Shown: positions 1 through 8,602 of the stretch, piece by piece
Layout of the letters: every line of letters starts with the position of its first letter
How positions within the stretch are numbered: the first letter of the stretch is position 1
From: JAFGAV01 sp041479055
GTDB lineage: Bacteria > Acidobacteriota > Aminicenantia > Aminicenantales > JAFGAV01
DNA: 64,000 bases
Reading direction: 5' to 3'
Assembly (NCBI GenBank): GCA_963702835.1
Contig: OY969762.1
Coordinates: forward strand, 1,922,001 to 1,986,000
The notes under the pieces: generated by a model
What the model was told of the DNA's origin: nothing
Seen by the model: only the letters and a program-made list of their open reading frames with translations
The model's database searches: none
Made by a program: the position numbers and the translations under genes

Positions 1-970
1 TGCTGCCCGCGCCATAGGTCAGGCCCCGCTTGATCCGGAGCTCGGTGTTGAGCCAGGAGGTGAAGCGGCCGCCGAACAAGGTGTTCATCACCGAGGCGGT
101 GGGGTGAACCGGGTCGGCCACGGCATAGCCGGGCGCGCCCAGCACGAAATAAGCCTGGGTGGCGTCGGGCTTGTCCACCAGGAGGAACGTCTTGCCCCTG
201 GGGACGGGCAGCGGCGGAAGGCCGAGCGACGGCGCCGGGGTCGAGGGGTTCTTCCAGCGGCCGAGCGTCGCCTGGAGCAGAGCCTCAAGCTTGGCCTTGT
301 CGATGGCGCCCACGACCGAAGCCAGGCATTGGTCGGGACGATAGTGCTCCCGGTAGAAGCGGAGGATGTCCGGGCCGGTCATCTTTTTCAGGCTGCTCTC
401 CGTTCCGGATGACAGCCGGCCCAGGGGATGGGAGCCGAAATAGGCCTTCTGAAAATAAAGCCTGACCGCCTGGCGCGGATTGTCCTTGATGGCCGCGATC
501 CGGTCAATCCAGCGCGACCTCTCCCGGGCGAATTCCTCCTCGGGAAATGTGGGGCCCGCCAAACAGGCCGAGGCGATCTCCAGGACTCGGGGAAAATGCT
601 CGGCCAGGCTGTCGGCGCTGACCTGAGCGAATTCGTCCTCGGCGGACAGGGACAGGCTGGCGCCCATGAAATCCAGCTCTTCGGCAATGGCCTCGGCGTT
701 CTGGGAGGCATTGCCCTTGAGCATCAATTCCGCGGCCAGGCCGGCCAGACCCTCCAGGCCGGCCGGCTCGTAGGCCGAACCGGCGCCCGCCACATACAGG
801 CGCAGGCTGACCAGGGGCAATTCGGGGTTGTTGAGGTAATAGACCGTGCAGCCGTTGCCCAGGACGATCTTCTCCGGACTGGGCAGCTTCACCGTGCCGT
901 CGAGGACGGCGGCCGAAAAGGCCAGGCCCAGAAGTCCGGTCAAAGCGAACAAAGCGATCCGGCGATTCAT
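1..970 (-). CDS. M16-family peptidase-like protein, non-catalytic subunit (3' end outside window)
   Basis: The reading frame starts at 970 with a signal peptide (MNRRIALFALTGLLGLAFSA) and stays open to the window edge, so the C-terminus is missing; about 323 residues are visible. The part after the signal peptide follows the M16B fold order (VLGNGCTVYYLNN, then GLAGLAAELMLKGNA), but the zinc motif HxxEH is replaced where it should lie, which is typical of the inactive partner in M16 pairs. The start overlaps the stop of the catalytic partner by ATGA (967-970), so the two are translationally coupled. Likely role: substrate-binding half of a periplasmic heterodimeric zinc peptidase. Family is confident; substrate unknown. 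Confidence 0.8.
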   Translation of the reverse strand, partial: MNRRIALFALTGLLGLAFSAAVLDGTVKLPSPEKIVLGNGCTVYYLNNPELPLVSLRLYVAGAGSAYEPAGLEGLAGLAAELMLKGNASQNAEAIAEELDFMGASLSLSAEDEFAQVSADSLAEHFPRVLEIASACLAGPTFPEEEFARERSRWIDRIAAIKDNPRQAVRLYFQKAYFGSHPLGRLSSGTESSLKKMTGPDILRFYREHYRPDQCLASVVGAIDKAKLEALLQATLGRWKNPSTPAPSLGLPPLPVPRGKTFLLVDKPDATQAYFVLGAPGYAVADPVHPTASVMNTLFGGRFTSWLNTELRIKRGLTYGAGS

Positions 971-2292
971 TGGGCACCTCCCTGGGGAATGAGCTTGCCA
1001 ACCGTCTTCTGGCTGGGAAGGAGATATTTCTTGGCCGCTTCCTGAACCTGCTCCTTGCGGAGCCCGGCAAAGCGGTCCATGTAGGCAAAGGCCTGTTGGA
1101 AGCCGCCGTACAGGACCTCGGCCGAGCCCAGCAGGTTGGCCTGTCCGGAGATAGTCTGCAGCCCGAAATAGAAAGAGCTGCGGATGATGTTGAGGCCCTT
1201 CTGGAACTCACGGTCGGTGAGGCCCGCACCCCCGACCTTGGCCAGCTCTTCCTCGATCACTGCTTCGATGCGGTCCAGGTCGGCGCCCGGCCGCGGTTTG
1301 ACATAGAAGGAGAAGAGAAGCGGGTCGATCGTTTCCTGAATCCCGCCGCCCACATAGAGGGCCAGCTTTTCCTCGCGGACCAGGCGACGGTAGAGCCGGC
1401 TGCTCTCCCCTTGCAGGAGCGCTTTCTCCAGGACGAACAGGGCGGGGAAATCCGCTTCCTTCCAGGCCGGGGCATGATAGACCATTAGAAAGCAAGGCGC
1501 CTGAGCCTCCTTGCGGATGAGGACCTGGCGCGGCCCAAGCTGCGGCGGCTCAGTGGTGGTCACCGGCGGCGGCGGGGCCGAAGCGGCGATGGGCCCGAAA
1601 TACTTTTTGATTTGCTCCAGAGACCGGGACGAGTCAAAATCGCCGACCACGATCATGACGGCGTTGTTGGGAGCGTAGTAGGTGCGGTAATACTGGCTGA
1701 CCTCGTCGCGCCGCCAGCTCAGGATGTCGCTCATCCAGCCGATGACCTCCCAGTGATAGGGATGGGCCATGATGGAGGTGGCCCGCACCGTCTCCTCCAG
1801 GAGGCTGTCGTTGTTGTTCTCCACGGCCATCCGTCTCTCCGAGGCGACGACGCCCCGCTCCGATTCGAGCACACCCGGAGTGAAGGTCAGGCCTTGCATC
1901 CGGTCGGCCTCCATCTCCAGCATCGGCTCCAGGGCGGAGGCCGGGAACCAGTCCGTATAAGCGGTCAGGTCGTCGGTGGTGTAGGCGTTGTTGGCCCCGC
2001 CGTGAAACTCCATAATCCGGTCGAACTCGCCCGGGCCGAACTTGGGCGAGCCGTTGAACATCATGTGTTCGATGAAGTGGGAGACGCCCGTCAGGCCGGT
2101 CCGCTCGTTGCGCGAGCCGACCCGGAAGAAGGTGTACAGGGCAATGTTGGGAATGTCGTGGTCCTCCAGGAGCAGGACCTTGAGGCCGTTGGCCAAAGTG
2201 TGGACCTTGATATCTTCCGGACGGAAGGCTCCTTCCAGAAAAATCGTGGCCAGGGCCAGACCCAGGAACACGCAGGCAAGCCTTTTGATCAT
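967..2292 (-). CDS. M16-family zinc metallopeptidase, catalytic subunit
   Basis: A 441-residue protein with an N-terminal signal peptide (about residues 1-21) and the inverted zinc motif HFIEH at residues 72-76, followed about 75 residues later by a Glu-rich stretch (ESERGVVASERR) expected to supply the third zinc ligand. The rest matches the M16 N- and C-terminal domains, including RTYYAPNNAVMIVVGDF in the middle. It is the first gene of a two-gene operon with the inactive M16 subunit. Family knowledge: such pairs degrade peptides in the periplasm. The start has a GGAGG-type site (AAAGGAGGTCATGG) just upstream. Confidence 0.9.
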   Translation of the reverse strand: MIKRLACVFLGLALATIFLEGAFRPEDIKVHTLANGLKVLLLEDHDIPNIALYTFFRVGSRNERTGLTGVSHFIEHMMFNGSPKFGPGEFDRIMEFHGGANNAYTTDDLTAYTDWFPASALEPMLEMEADRMQGLTFTPGVLESERGVVASERRMAVENNNDSLLEETVRATSIMAHPYHWEVIGWMSDILSWRRDEVSQYYRTYYAPNNAVMIVVGDFDSSRSLEQIKKYFGPIAASAPPPPVTTTEPPQLGPRQVLIRKEAQAPCFLMVYHAPAWKEADFPALFVLEKALLQGESSRLYRRLVREEKLALYVGGGIQETIDPLLFSFYVKPRPGADLDRIEAVIEEELAKVGGAGLTDREFQKGLNIIRSSFYFGLQTISGQANLLGSAEVLYGGFQQAFAYMDRFAGLRKEQVQEAAKKYLLPSQKTVGKLIPQGGAQ

Positions 2293-2375
2293 CCATGACC
2301 TCCTTTAAAGAACCATAAGTAGCACATCCAGCCTGTGATTTCCAACCTTCTTCTGAATATATGATTAAAGATACT

Positions 2376-2678
2376 TCAAAACTCGATGGGCGCTCCGTTG
2401 TCCACGATGAATGCCACCCTCAGCCCCGGAGAAGGGCTGTTGGGAGGGATGAAAATCTCACGATCCGCCAGCTCAGCTTGCAGGTCATCGACTTCGAAGG
2501 CCAGGTGGGGAACGGTCTTGACCAGCTCGGGGAGGGGCGAATCCGGCTCGAATCGCATCCATTCAACGCCGTAGGGGCTGGTTTCGTACCCGGAACAGTA
2601 AACCCTAAAATGGGCCAGATAGACCTCGCCGGGCCGGGGCTGGTCGATCGGAATGCCCAAATGATGGTAGCGTCTCAT
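2376..2678 (-). CDS. VOC/glyoxalase-like small protein
   Basis: I start this gene at 2678 because GGGGGAGGAACCT lies directly before that ATG; a longer reading to 2810 adds a low-complexity Arg-rich N-terminus. The 100-residue product starts MRRYHHLGIP, and has the VOC-type segments VPHLAFEVDDLQ and LRVAFIVDNGAPIEF, so it probably forms one vicinal-oxygen-chelate module. The possible metal ligands are His in HLAF and Glu near the end. It follows the ABC/LolA operon on the same strand after 141 bases. Function is not known; members bind small organic ligands or act as lyases or isomerases. Confidence 0.65.
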   Translation of the reverse strand: MRRYHHLGIPIDQPRPGEVYLAHFRVYCSGYETSPYGVEWMRFEPDSPLPELVKTVPHLAFEVDDLQAELADREIFIPPNSPSPGLRVAFIVDNGAPIEF

Positions 2679-2819
2679 TAGGTTCCTCCCCCGGTCGGAC
2701 TCGAAGTTGCAGGTCCTGGGCCGGTTTGAGTTCTCAGCCGGCCGGCGGCCGGCTCCGGACTGCAAAGATCTCGATATCGATCTTGTACCGTTCTTCAGAT
2801 TTATCAGCATTGGGCTCGG

Positions 2820-3737
2820 TCATTTCCGGAGCGAAGCTTTGGAAAAAACATATTCCGGGATGGAGGCGTCGAATTCGATGGACTCCACGATGAATTCCGT
2901 TCCCTGGCCGCTCAGGAGAACGTCCTTGAACACAGCCCGGTCCGGAATCCAGCGGCCCTGCATCCGACGCACGCTTTTAACCTCAGTCGTCTTGAGCAGC
3001 TTGCCGCTCTTGGCGAAGCGTTCCTCTTTCAAGACGACAAAGCGCTCTTTGTCCACCCACAGCATCCTCCGGGGATAGGAAACTTCCGATTTTTGGGCGG
3101 TTAGCTCCAGCTTCCAGCAAGGCCGCTCCAGGACGCTCTCCTCTCCGGCCAGCGCGGCCTCGTAGCTATTGGCCAGCACCGGATCTTCCATCATATCCTC
3201 GTAGGACAGGTCCGAGCCCATAACCGACTGTCGCAACAGATGTCCAGAAATGAGAATGGTCCGGTCCGTGGCCGGAGAATAGATCCACAACTGGCCGGCC
3301 AGCTTCAGCATCTTGGTGCCTTTTTCCCGGGGCGGGTCCAGGTATTCGGAAAACGAATGTTCGACGCCCTGGATCCAGGACTTGGTCCTGACCGAGCGGC
3401 TTCCCCGGCGGCCGTGAATAATCATATCCGAGAGGATGATCTTGTTGCCGGAGGTCCTGGTGTCGTCCACCCGTCCCAGGATCCAATCGGCCGAAGGGGC
3501 CTGGGCCGTGAGGGGGGGATGGCCCAGCATCATGACCGCGGCCAACAAGACTCCTACTGATATGCGTCGGAAGCATTTTATTTTCCGTGAGTTGCCGAGA
3601 CCGCAATGGGGTGGCGCGGCGGAGGGGCTCCCCGCCTGCGCGCAGCCTTGCGAGCACAGCCGGGGAGGAGCCGCGACAGGACCCCACACGTTTCTGCTTT
3701 TATCACGGAAATGAAGAGGCTTCCATGTGTTTCTCAT
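2820..3737 (-). CDS. LolA-like outer-membrane lipoprotein-sorting protein
   Basis: The C-terminal 220 residues look like the LolA-type sorting protein often encoded beside FtsX-type exporters: a signal-like segment (SVGVLLAAVMMLGHPP), then DWILGRVDDTRTS, WIYSPATDRTILISGH and a long beta-rich part ending in VFSKASLRK. It probably carries a lipid or lipoprotein across the periplasm. The start at 3737 overlaps the upstream permease stop (ATGA), but the first 50 residues are Pro/Arg-rich and derive from a GC-rich hairpin (3615-3675). The true start may lie downstream of that, at a non-ATG codon near 3560, since no ATG precedes the hydrophobic segment in frame. Confidence 0.7.
   Translation of the reverse strand: MRNTWKPLHFRDKSRNVWGPVAAPPRLCSQGCAQAGSPSAAPPHCGLGNSRKIKCFRRISVGVLLAAVMMLGHPPLTAQAPSADWILGRVDDTRTSGNKIILSDMIIHGRRGSRSVRTKSWIQGVEHSFSEYLDPPREKGTKMLKLAGQLWIYSPATDRTILISGHLLRQSVMGSDLSYEDMMEDPVLANSYEAALAGEESVLERPCWKLELTAQKSEVSYPRRMLWVDKERFVVLKEERFAKSGKLLKTTEVKSVRRMQGRWIPDRAVFKDVLLSGQGTEFIVESIEFDASIPEYVFSKASLRK
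3615..3675. repeat. REP-like GC-rich hairpin inside the N-terminal part of the LolA-like gene
   Basis: The arms CGCGGCGGAGGGGCTCCCC (3615-3633) and GGGGAGGAGCCGCG (3662-3675) pair imperfectly around an inner TGCGCGCA palindrome. It encodes a sequence unlike a signal peptide, so it looks like an intergenic repeat that has come to lie between the coupled start codon and the true coding region. Confidence 0.4.
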
Positions 3738-5008
3738 GCCTCCAGCTCCTTGAGGAGTCTCGATGTCTGGCGTTTGAATATGCCCAAGCCGGCGACTGAG
3801 GCGCCGGCCAAAGTGGCCAGCAGGCCGGGCACAAAACCGATGATGAAGCTCAACGGCGTCACCCGGGCCCGCATGCTCGTCGACATAAGCAGGGTGGCCT
3901 TCTCGAACAGCGAGCCGAAGTTGATCCCATTGGCCTGGAGGACATAGGCCAGGGCCAGGCCGAGGGCCGTGCCGGCCAGGGAGCCGAAAAGGCCCAGGAT
4001 GAGTGACTCGCCGATCATCGACCGGTAAACCCGGCCCTTGGCTTCACCCATGGCCAAGCGGACGCCGATCTCGCCGTAGCGGCGGATGTTGCCCATCAAA
4101 CCCGCGTTCCACAGGACGACGCACATGGCCAACACGAATATGGCTACCAAAGCTCCCACCACCGTATTCATCATATCCACCATGTCGCCCAGGCCGCTCT
4201 GCTGGCGAAGCGTTTCCATCACCGGAGAGAATGGGTCGTCGGCCTTTCGGGGCAGGGCGTTGAAGGCGCCGGCCAGCCTCCCGGCTTGGACGTCATCATA
4301 GAATCCTCCGTGTAAAAAGCCGAGAACCTCTCCGGTGGCATCCTGCATGTCGAGCACAAGGCGCACGTCTTCCAAGTCGGCCACCATCATCCCGCGGTCT
4401 ATGGCCTGCACCCCGAAACGAATCGTCCCGGCCAGGGTGAAGTTGGCCGTGATGAGGCTCCCGTACATGCTGGAACCGATGAGGGTCACCGTTCCGCCGA
4501 GTTCCAGTCCCAGCCGTCCGGCTAGGTCATCGCTGACCAAAATTTCGCCACGCTGCTGAGGCAGGCGGCCCCGGACCAGCCCACCTGCCAAGTTGAGGAT
4601 TCCAGGCTCCGAGCTGGAGGGAGAGAGCAGGTCCACAGCCAGGCCGGCCACAGGGGCTTGAGCTTTAGTCTCGCCTTTTTCATCCGGAACATCCAGCAGG
4701 CCGCCGAAGCGGATTCGCGATGTCCAGGTCAACGAGGGATGGTCCCGGCGCAGTTCGTCAAGCAGCTTCCCCGCGCCCAAAAGAGCCAGGTCATTGGGTA
4801 TCTGGTCCGCCTCACGGGCATAGGCCCGGCTCATGACCTTGACGTGGCCCGCCTCGAAGCGGGCCGTAGTCTGGAGCATGTCGCCGACGATCCCTTGCAT
4901 CCAGCAATAAAAAACAACGGTCAGGAAAACGCCGATAGCCACGGTCAGCAGGGGGAAGAGGCTCCGGGACCGGTCGCGCACCAATCCTTTGATAAGAAAC
5001 TTGATCAC
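3734..5008 (-). CDS. FtsX-type ABC transporter permease
   Basis: A 424-residue permease of the MacB/LolC type: one N-terminal membrane segment (about residues 14-37), a large periplasmic domain, and three C-terminal membrane segments with the typical phrase GEIGVRLAMGEAKGRVYRS before the second. It overlaps the upstream permease and the downstream LolA-like gene by four bases each, so it is translated as part of the coupled operon. Together with the other permease and the ATPase it probably forms a transporter that extracts a lipid or lipoprotein from the inner membrane. Substrate is not readable from sequence. Confidence 0.88.
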   Translation of the reverse strand: MIKFLIKGLVRDRSRSLFPLLTVAIGVFLTVVFYCWMQGIVGDMLQTTARFEAGHVKVMSRAYAREADQIPNDLALLGAGKLLDELRRDHPSLTWTSRIRFGGLLDVPDEKGETKAQAPVAGLAVDLLSPSSSEPGILNLAGGLVRGRLPQQRGEILVSDDLAGRLGLELGGTVTLIGSSMYGSLITANFTLAGTIRFGVQAIDRGMMVADLEDVRLVLDMQDATGEVLGFLHGGFYDDVQAGRLAGAFNALPRKADDPFSPVMETLRQQSGLGDMVDMMNTVVGALVAIFVLAMCVVLWNAGLMGNIRRYGEIGVRLAMGEAKGRVYRSMIGESLILGLFGSLAGTALGLALAYVLQANGINFGSLFEKATLLMSTSMRARVTPLSFIIGFVPGLLATLAGASVAGLGIFKRQTSRLLKELEA

Positions 5009-6177
5009 GACAGCCTCCCCCGCAGCGCGTCGGTCGGCTTGAGCTTGGCGATCCGGCGCGTCGGCAGAAAGCTGACCACCGTGGTAACGGCCAGCACCAG
5101 AAGCGTCACGCTCAGGACCAACCCGATGCTCAGGACCGGGAAGATCTTCTCCCCGATGCTGAACCCGAAACCCTCCGTGCTGGAAGGCAAGACATATCCG
5201 TGGCGGTAAAAATAAATCATCAGCGGGATGCCGTATATGGCCCCCACCACCACGGCCAGAACGCCGTGGAGGGCTCCCTCCAGGGTGAAAAGACGGATGA
5301 CCTGCCCACGGGTGAAACCCAGGGCCATCAACGTTCCCATCTCCTTGCGCCGGCGGAAGATGGATAAAACCTGAGTGTCAAAAACAGCCAGCATGCCCAG
5401 GAGCATCAGGATGCCGAACATGACGAGCCGGCCGACGGACTTTGTCTGAATGAGCTGTCGGATGTCCTTCAGCAGAAAGGCGAGATCTTTGAAGGACCAT
5501 CCCTTCTGGAAACCGGCCCAGAGGACGTCCCGGCCCATCACCACCAGGGTGGCCTGTCCCTCCAGCCCCGTCATCTTCTGCAGCCTGTCCAGGGGAATCC
5601 ACAGCTGATTCACATCAATGGTCTGGATCGTGGTGCGCATCACGCGCACGATGCGCGCCTCCCGGGCGTTGAACGCGCCGCCGGCCTCGCGCCAGCGGAC
5701 GATGAAGGTGTCCCCTTCCTTGAGGCCCGCGGCCTTGGCCATTCGCGCGCCGATCAAGGCCGGAATTTCCTCGCTCTCCTGGTCCAGGACCGAGGAGGGA
5801 ATGGACAGGACCTTCTGGGCCGGGTCTATGCCTTTGAGCAGCACCGACCTCATTCGGCCACGGGGGTAAATGGTGGCCTGACTGACCAGGATGGGAGCTG
5901 CCCGGCCTTGGCCTGCCATCCGCTCCAACGGCTCGGGCAGGACGGCGTGCGCGCTGTCCAAAGACAACGGGTCCAGCGGGTCATAGCTTTCCTGCCAGTA
6001 CTGGCCGTTGCCGTATTCAGCCTCCACCGAAGCGCGGCTGGTCTGCTCGTCCGTTCCGAGGAGAAGGCTCTGGTTCCAGATGGAGGCCACCAGGGCCAGG
6101 GAAATCACGAAGGCGTTCAACCAGCTTCGGATCCCGGCGCCCAGCAAGTTTTTGACCGCCAGTCGGAAAAGAATCAT
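5005..6177 (-). CDS. FtsX-type ABC transporter permease
   Basis: A 390-residue protein with an N-terminal membrane helix, a periplasmic domain containing ALIGARMAKAAGLKEGDTF (typical of MacB-like periplasmic core domains) and three C-terminal helices; the cytoplasmic coupling phrase is RKEMGTLMALGFTRGQVI. It overlaps both neighbours by ATGA (6174-6177 and 5005-5008). It is the heterodimer partner of the permease encoded next, like LolC with LolE. Confidence 0.88.
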   Translation of the reverse strand: MILFRLAVKNLLGAGIRSWLNAFVISLALVASIWNQSLLLGTDEQTSRASVEAEYGNGQYWQESYDPLDPLSLDSAHAVLPEPLERMAGQGRAAPILVSQATIYPRGRMRSVLLKGIDPAQKVLSIPSSVLDQESEEIPALIGARMAKAAGLKEGDTFIVRWREAGGAFNAREARIVRVMRTTIQTIDVNQLWIPLDRLQKMTGLEGQATLVVMGRDVLWAGFQKGWSFKDLAFLLKDIRQLIQTKSVGRLVMFGILMLLGMLAVFDTQVLSIFRRRKEMGTLMALGFTRGQVIRLFTLEGALHGVLAVVVGAIYGIPLMIYFYRHGYVLPSSTEGFGFSIGEKIFPVLSIGLVLSVTLLVLAVTTVVSFLPTRRIAKLKPTDALRGRLS

Positions 6178-6896
6178 GATCGGCCCCCGGCCGGCTGAAG
6201 CGGAGAGAGAGCTTCATCCCTGGCCACCTTTCCATCCACCAGAACAATCTTGCGGCGCAGGTAGCCGATGACTTTCTCGTCGTGAGTGGCAAAGAGGAAG
6301 GTTGTGTCCAGCTCCCGATTGAGCTGCTCCATGGTCCGCAGGATGTGGTGGGAATTCTCGGCGTCCAGGTTGGCGGTGGGCTCGTCGGCCAGAAGAATGG
6401 CCGGACGTTTGACGATGGCCCGGGCAATGGCCACCCGCTGGCTTTCTCCACCGGACAGCTGGGCGGGCCGGGACTTGGCCCGGTCCGAAAGACCCACCCA
6501 ATCCAGGGCGTCCCGGACAGCTTTCTTCCGTTCGGCAGAAGGCATCCGCAGCAGCAACAACGGAAATTCCACGTTCTCAAAAGCGGTGTAAACCGGCAGC
6601 AGGTTGAATGTTTGAAAGATGAAGCCGATGTGCTTATTCCGCAAGGCGGCCGCCTGCCGGTGCGAAAGCTCTTCGACCTTCAGGCCCATGACCTGGGCGC
6701 TTCCCTGACTGGGGACATCCAGGGAGCCGATGATGTTGAGCAGGGTCGTCTTGCCCGAGCCGCTGGGGCCGACCAGGCCGGCGAACTCCCCGCGCCGGAA
6801 GCTCAGGCTGACCTGGTTGAGGGCCCTGATTTGGGAACGGCCCATGGGATAGACCTTGCTGAGATTTTCCGTTTTGATCAGATAGGAATTGTCCAT
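6174..6896 (-). CDS. ABC transporter ATP-binding protein, LolD/MacB type
   Basis: I use the ATG at 6896 because GGGGGAGG lies six bases before it; an upstream ATG at 6911 would place that site inside the gene. The 240-residue ATPase has Walker A GPSGSGKT (43-50), Q-loop FIFQTFNLLP, signature LSGGESQR (147-154), Walker B ILLADEP (167-173) and H-loop FATHD. This is the o228/MPN-type subfamily that pairs with FtsX permeases. It powers the two permeases encoded just downstream; the beta-barrel gene lies 25 bases upstream. Confidence 0.93.
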   Translation of the reverse strand: MDNSYLIKTENLSKVYPMGRSQIRALNQVSLSFRRGEFAGLVGPSGSGKTTLLNIIGSLDVPSQGSAQVMGLKVEELSHRQAAALRNKHIGFIFQTFNLLPVYTAFENVEFPLLLLRMPSAERKKAVRDALDWVGLSDRAKSRPAQLSGGESQRVAIARAIVKRPAILLADEPTANLDAENSHHILRTMEQLNRELDTTFLFATHDEKVIGYLRRKIVLVDGKVARDEALSPLQPAGGRS

Positions 6897-6921
6897 GAAT
6901 GCCTCCCCCATGTGCTCTTGG

Positions 6922-7641
6922 TCAATGATTAAAGACGATCATGACCTGGAATCCCTTCCCGGAAAAAAAATTGTTCCCGGCCTGGGTACTGAAAATCTGG
7001 AACCGCGATGGATTCCAGAAACCCATAACATACCAGCCCCAGCGGTCATAGGTCCGCTGCCAGCTCAAAAAATTGTAGAGGTCCCTGTTTTTCCAGTCGT
7101 AATAGACGATCCCGGACAACGTGTCCAGAAGCCCGAGAGGATATCTCAAGGATAGGCCGGAAAATCGCCAGCCCTGGCCTCGGCCCAAAACCCGGGCCGA
7201 GTCCTCCCTGAGGAAATGCTCGGCCAGGACGGTAAGCCCGTTCCCTAGCCCAAAAGTGTAGTCGGCGCCCAAGGTTAAAGCCGTTTGGCAGGGAAGCGGA
7301 ATCTCCCGGCTATATTGTTTGAGGATAGATCCTTCGAGCCATAGGCCGATTCCGGCATCCCACTTGCCGTCCAGGGCCAGTCGTTCTTCAGGAACAATAG
7401 GGTCAAGGAGCATGCCGCTTCCGGACAGGTTGTGGCCCAGGTCGGCTTGCCGATGATGGAAGGTTATGGCCATCTCGCCCTTGAACAGGGGCCATTGGAC
7501 CCTGCCGCCGAACTCCGGCCTCCGCGCGGCGGTCGCGGCGGATTCCCAGCCCTTGGGCTCATCGTTGCCGTAAAGCCCCCACAGCCAGAAGTTGGCGTTG
7601 TTGAGGAAATAATACCTGAGCAGAAGCCCGCTCGACGCCAT
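6922..7641 (-). CDS. Outer-membrane beta-barrel protein, C-terminal part after a frameshift
   Basis: This frame continues the protein begun at 8095; the switch lies near 7640, where ...RDPLQITDGV is followed in the new frame by ASSGLLLRYYFLNNANFW. The product has alternating strands rich in Trp, Tyr and Phe (WLWGLYGNDEPKGW, WRFSGLSLRYPLG) and ends QVMIVFNH, as in barrels of the outer membrane. It lies 25 bases before the ABC ATPase, so it is probably the outer-membrane partner or the substrate receiver of that exporter. The break is one base and could be an assembly error. Confidence 0.7.
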   Translation of the reverse strand: MASSGLLLRYYFLNNANFWLWGLYGNDEPKGWESAATAARRPEFGGRVQWPLFKGEMAITFHHRQADLGHNLSGSGMLLDPIVPEERLALDGKWDAGIGLWLEGSILKQYSREIPLPCQTALTLGADYTFGLGNGLTVLAEHFLREDSARVLGRGQGWRFSGLSLRYPLGLLDTLSGIVYYDWKNRDLYNFLSWQRTYDRWGWYVMGFWNPSRFQIFSTQAGNNFFSGKGFQVMIVFNH

Positions 7642-8095
7642 CCGTGATCTGGAGGGGATCGCGGGGGTCCAACCGGTCGAACCACATCAAGGGCCGGAAC
7701 AGAGAGGCCGACCCGAAATTGATTTTCTGCAGGCCGACTCTGGCTTCGAACCTTGAAGAGGATAGGCGCAGCCAGAACCGGTAGAGCTTGACCTGGGCTT
7801 CGGCCCGCAGGTCGCGCCAGCCCGGCGCTGCGGCGGTAAGGTCGGCATTGACCGCCAGCTCAGCATCCAGGGACAGGGTTTTCTCCCCGGCCCTCCCCAG
7901 GGAGAAAGTCGGAAGGTAGCGCAGGCCGAAACGGGGAGTGGACGGCTTCTCGTCATTAAGCGCCAGCCAGCCGGAAAGCTGCCCCTTGAAGTTTGCATCC
8001 TGGGCCCAAAGCCCGCCGGCCAGGAGAGCCAGCCCGGCCAGAAGCACCGCCGCCGGCCGGGGCAGCCGCCGCGGGATAGTCACGTCTCCGCTCAT
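7559..8095 (-). CDS. Outer-membrane beta-barrel protein, N-terminal part before a frameshift
   Basis: I place the start at 8095 because the signal peptide follows it (MSGDVTIPRRLPRPAAVLL and a hydrophobic run to about residue 31, GGLWAQ); longer readings to 8161 add residues before it. True homology ends near 7640; the last 27 residues in this frame are out-of-frame. Features such as FKGQLSGWLALN, SRFEARVGLQKINFG and MWFDRLDPRDPLQ suggest a barrel that starts with a short periplasmic stretch. First gene of the exporter operon. Confidence 0.65.
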   Translation of the reverse strand: MSGDVTIPRRLPRPAAVLLAGLALLAGGLWAQDANFKGQLSGWLALNDEKPSTPRFGLRYLPTFSLGRAGEKTLSLDAELAVNADLTAAAPGWRDLRAEAQVKLYRFWLRLSSSRFEARVGLQKINFGSASLFRPLMWFDRLDPRDPLQITDGVERASAQVLFPQQRQLLAVGALRQR

Positions 8096-8290
8096 TTTCA
8101 GCATTCTTAATATGATCCTACAGATATCCTGTCCCTTCAAGTCAGTGAGGTATAGCTGCATAAATTAAGGCAAGGCAAATGAAAAAAGTAAACACTGGTT
8201 TTTGGCCGCTAAAACGAGGGTTTAAGGTCAAAAAAAGACCTCAAAATTTATATAATATGTTTGTTATATTATCTATGCCGCGGTCCGACC

Positions 8291-8324
8291 CCCATATCTG
8301 GCCCCATATCTGGCCCATATCTGG
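8291..8324 (+). repeat. Three tandem copies of an 11-12 bp repeat
   Basis: CCCATATCTGG occurs at 8291-8301, with an extra C at 8302-8313, and again at 8314-8324. It follows the phrase GGTCCGACCC, which also precedes the tandem repeat near 44613. The surrounding 8162-8364 is AT-richer than its neighbours and holds no gene that I can see; a short AGGTC-A7-GACCT hairpin lies at 8224-8241. Confidence 0.6.
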
Positions 8325-8364
8325 CAATGTACTGCACTCCCGACATCGTCACGGTGTCTTTGAC

Positions 8365-8434
8365 GCCTAACGGTCGCGCTCACCCGCTTTGCGAAGCGCA
8401 GCGGAGCAAAGTCGGGCGCAGCGTGTTTTTAGGT
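8365..8434 (-). other. attC-like recombination site (integron gene-cassette type)
   Basis: Read on the minus strand, the site ends in a perfect core GTTAGGC (8371-8365) and begins with CCTAA, a degenerate inverse core. Between them lie two long arms, 8375-8392 and 8406-8423, that pair except for a bulged base and a small internal mismatch, with a 13-base loop. Bulged bases and two short cores at the ends are the hallmarks of attC. The stop codon of the dehydrogenase relic lies in the inverse core, as is common for cassette genes. No integron integrase is present in the window, so this would be an orphan site. Confidence 0.45.
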
Positions 8435-8602
8435 TTTGTTGTTATATTCCAAAGTTATTACTACTTTTCCTCGAGCGTGTCCTTCTGCCAGATACCGGAT
8501 AGCCTCATGGACCTCACTCAACCTGTAACGCCTGTCGATGACCGGTGTTACCTTTCCGGCCTTCATGAGGTGGACAAGAGTATTAATAACTGTTAAATCA
8601 CC
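8429..8602 (-). pseudogene. 3' relic of a second zinc-independent alcohol dehydrogenase/quinone reductase gene
   Basis: The last 57 codons of an MDR-type dehydrogenase are readable: DLTVINTLVHLMKAGKV, then TPVIDRRYRLSEVHEAIRYL, then EGHARGKVVITLEYNNKT and a stop. Bases 8441-8570 match 10261-10390 in the intact dehydrogenase gene at about 92% (I counted about 11 differences in 130). Its 5' end runs into the 3' end of the rhodanese gene. So the rhodanese gene is flanked by two copies of the same dehydrogenase 3' end. Confidence 0.8.

Noticed and set aside
2376..2810. Longer start for the VOC gene
   Set aside because: The internal ATG at 2678 has a strong ribosome-binding site; the extra N-terminus is low-complexity.
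8224..8241. AGGTC-A7-GACCT hairpin as a terminator
   Set aside because: Stem too short, no T run.
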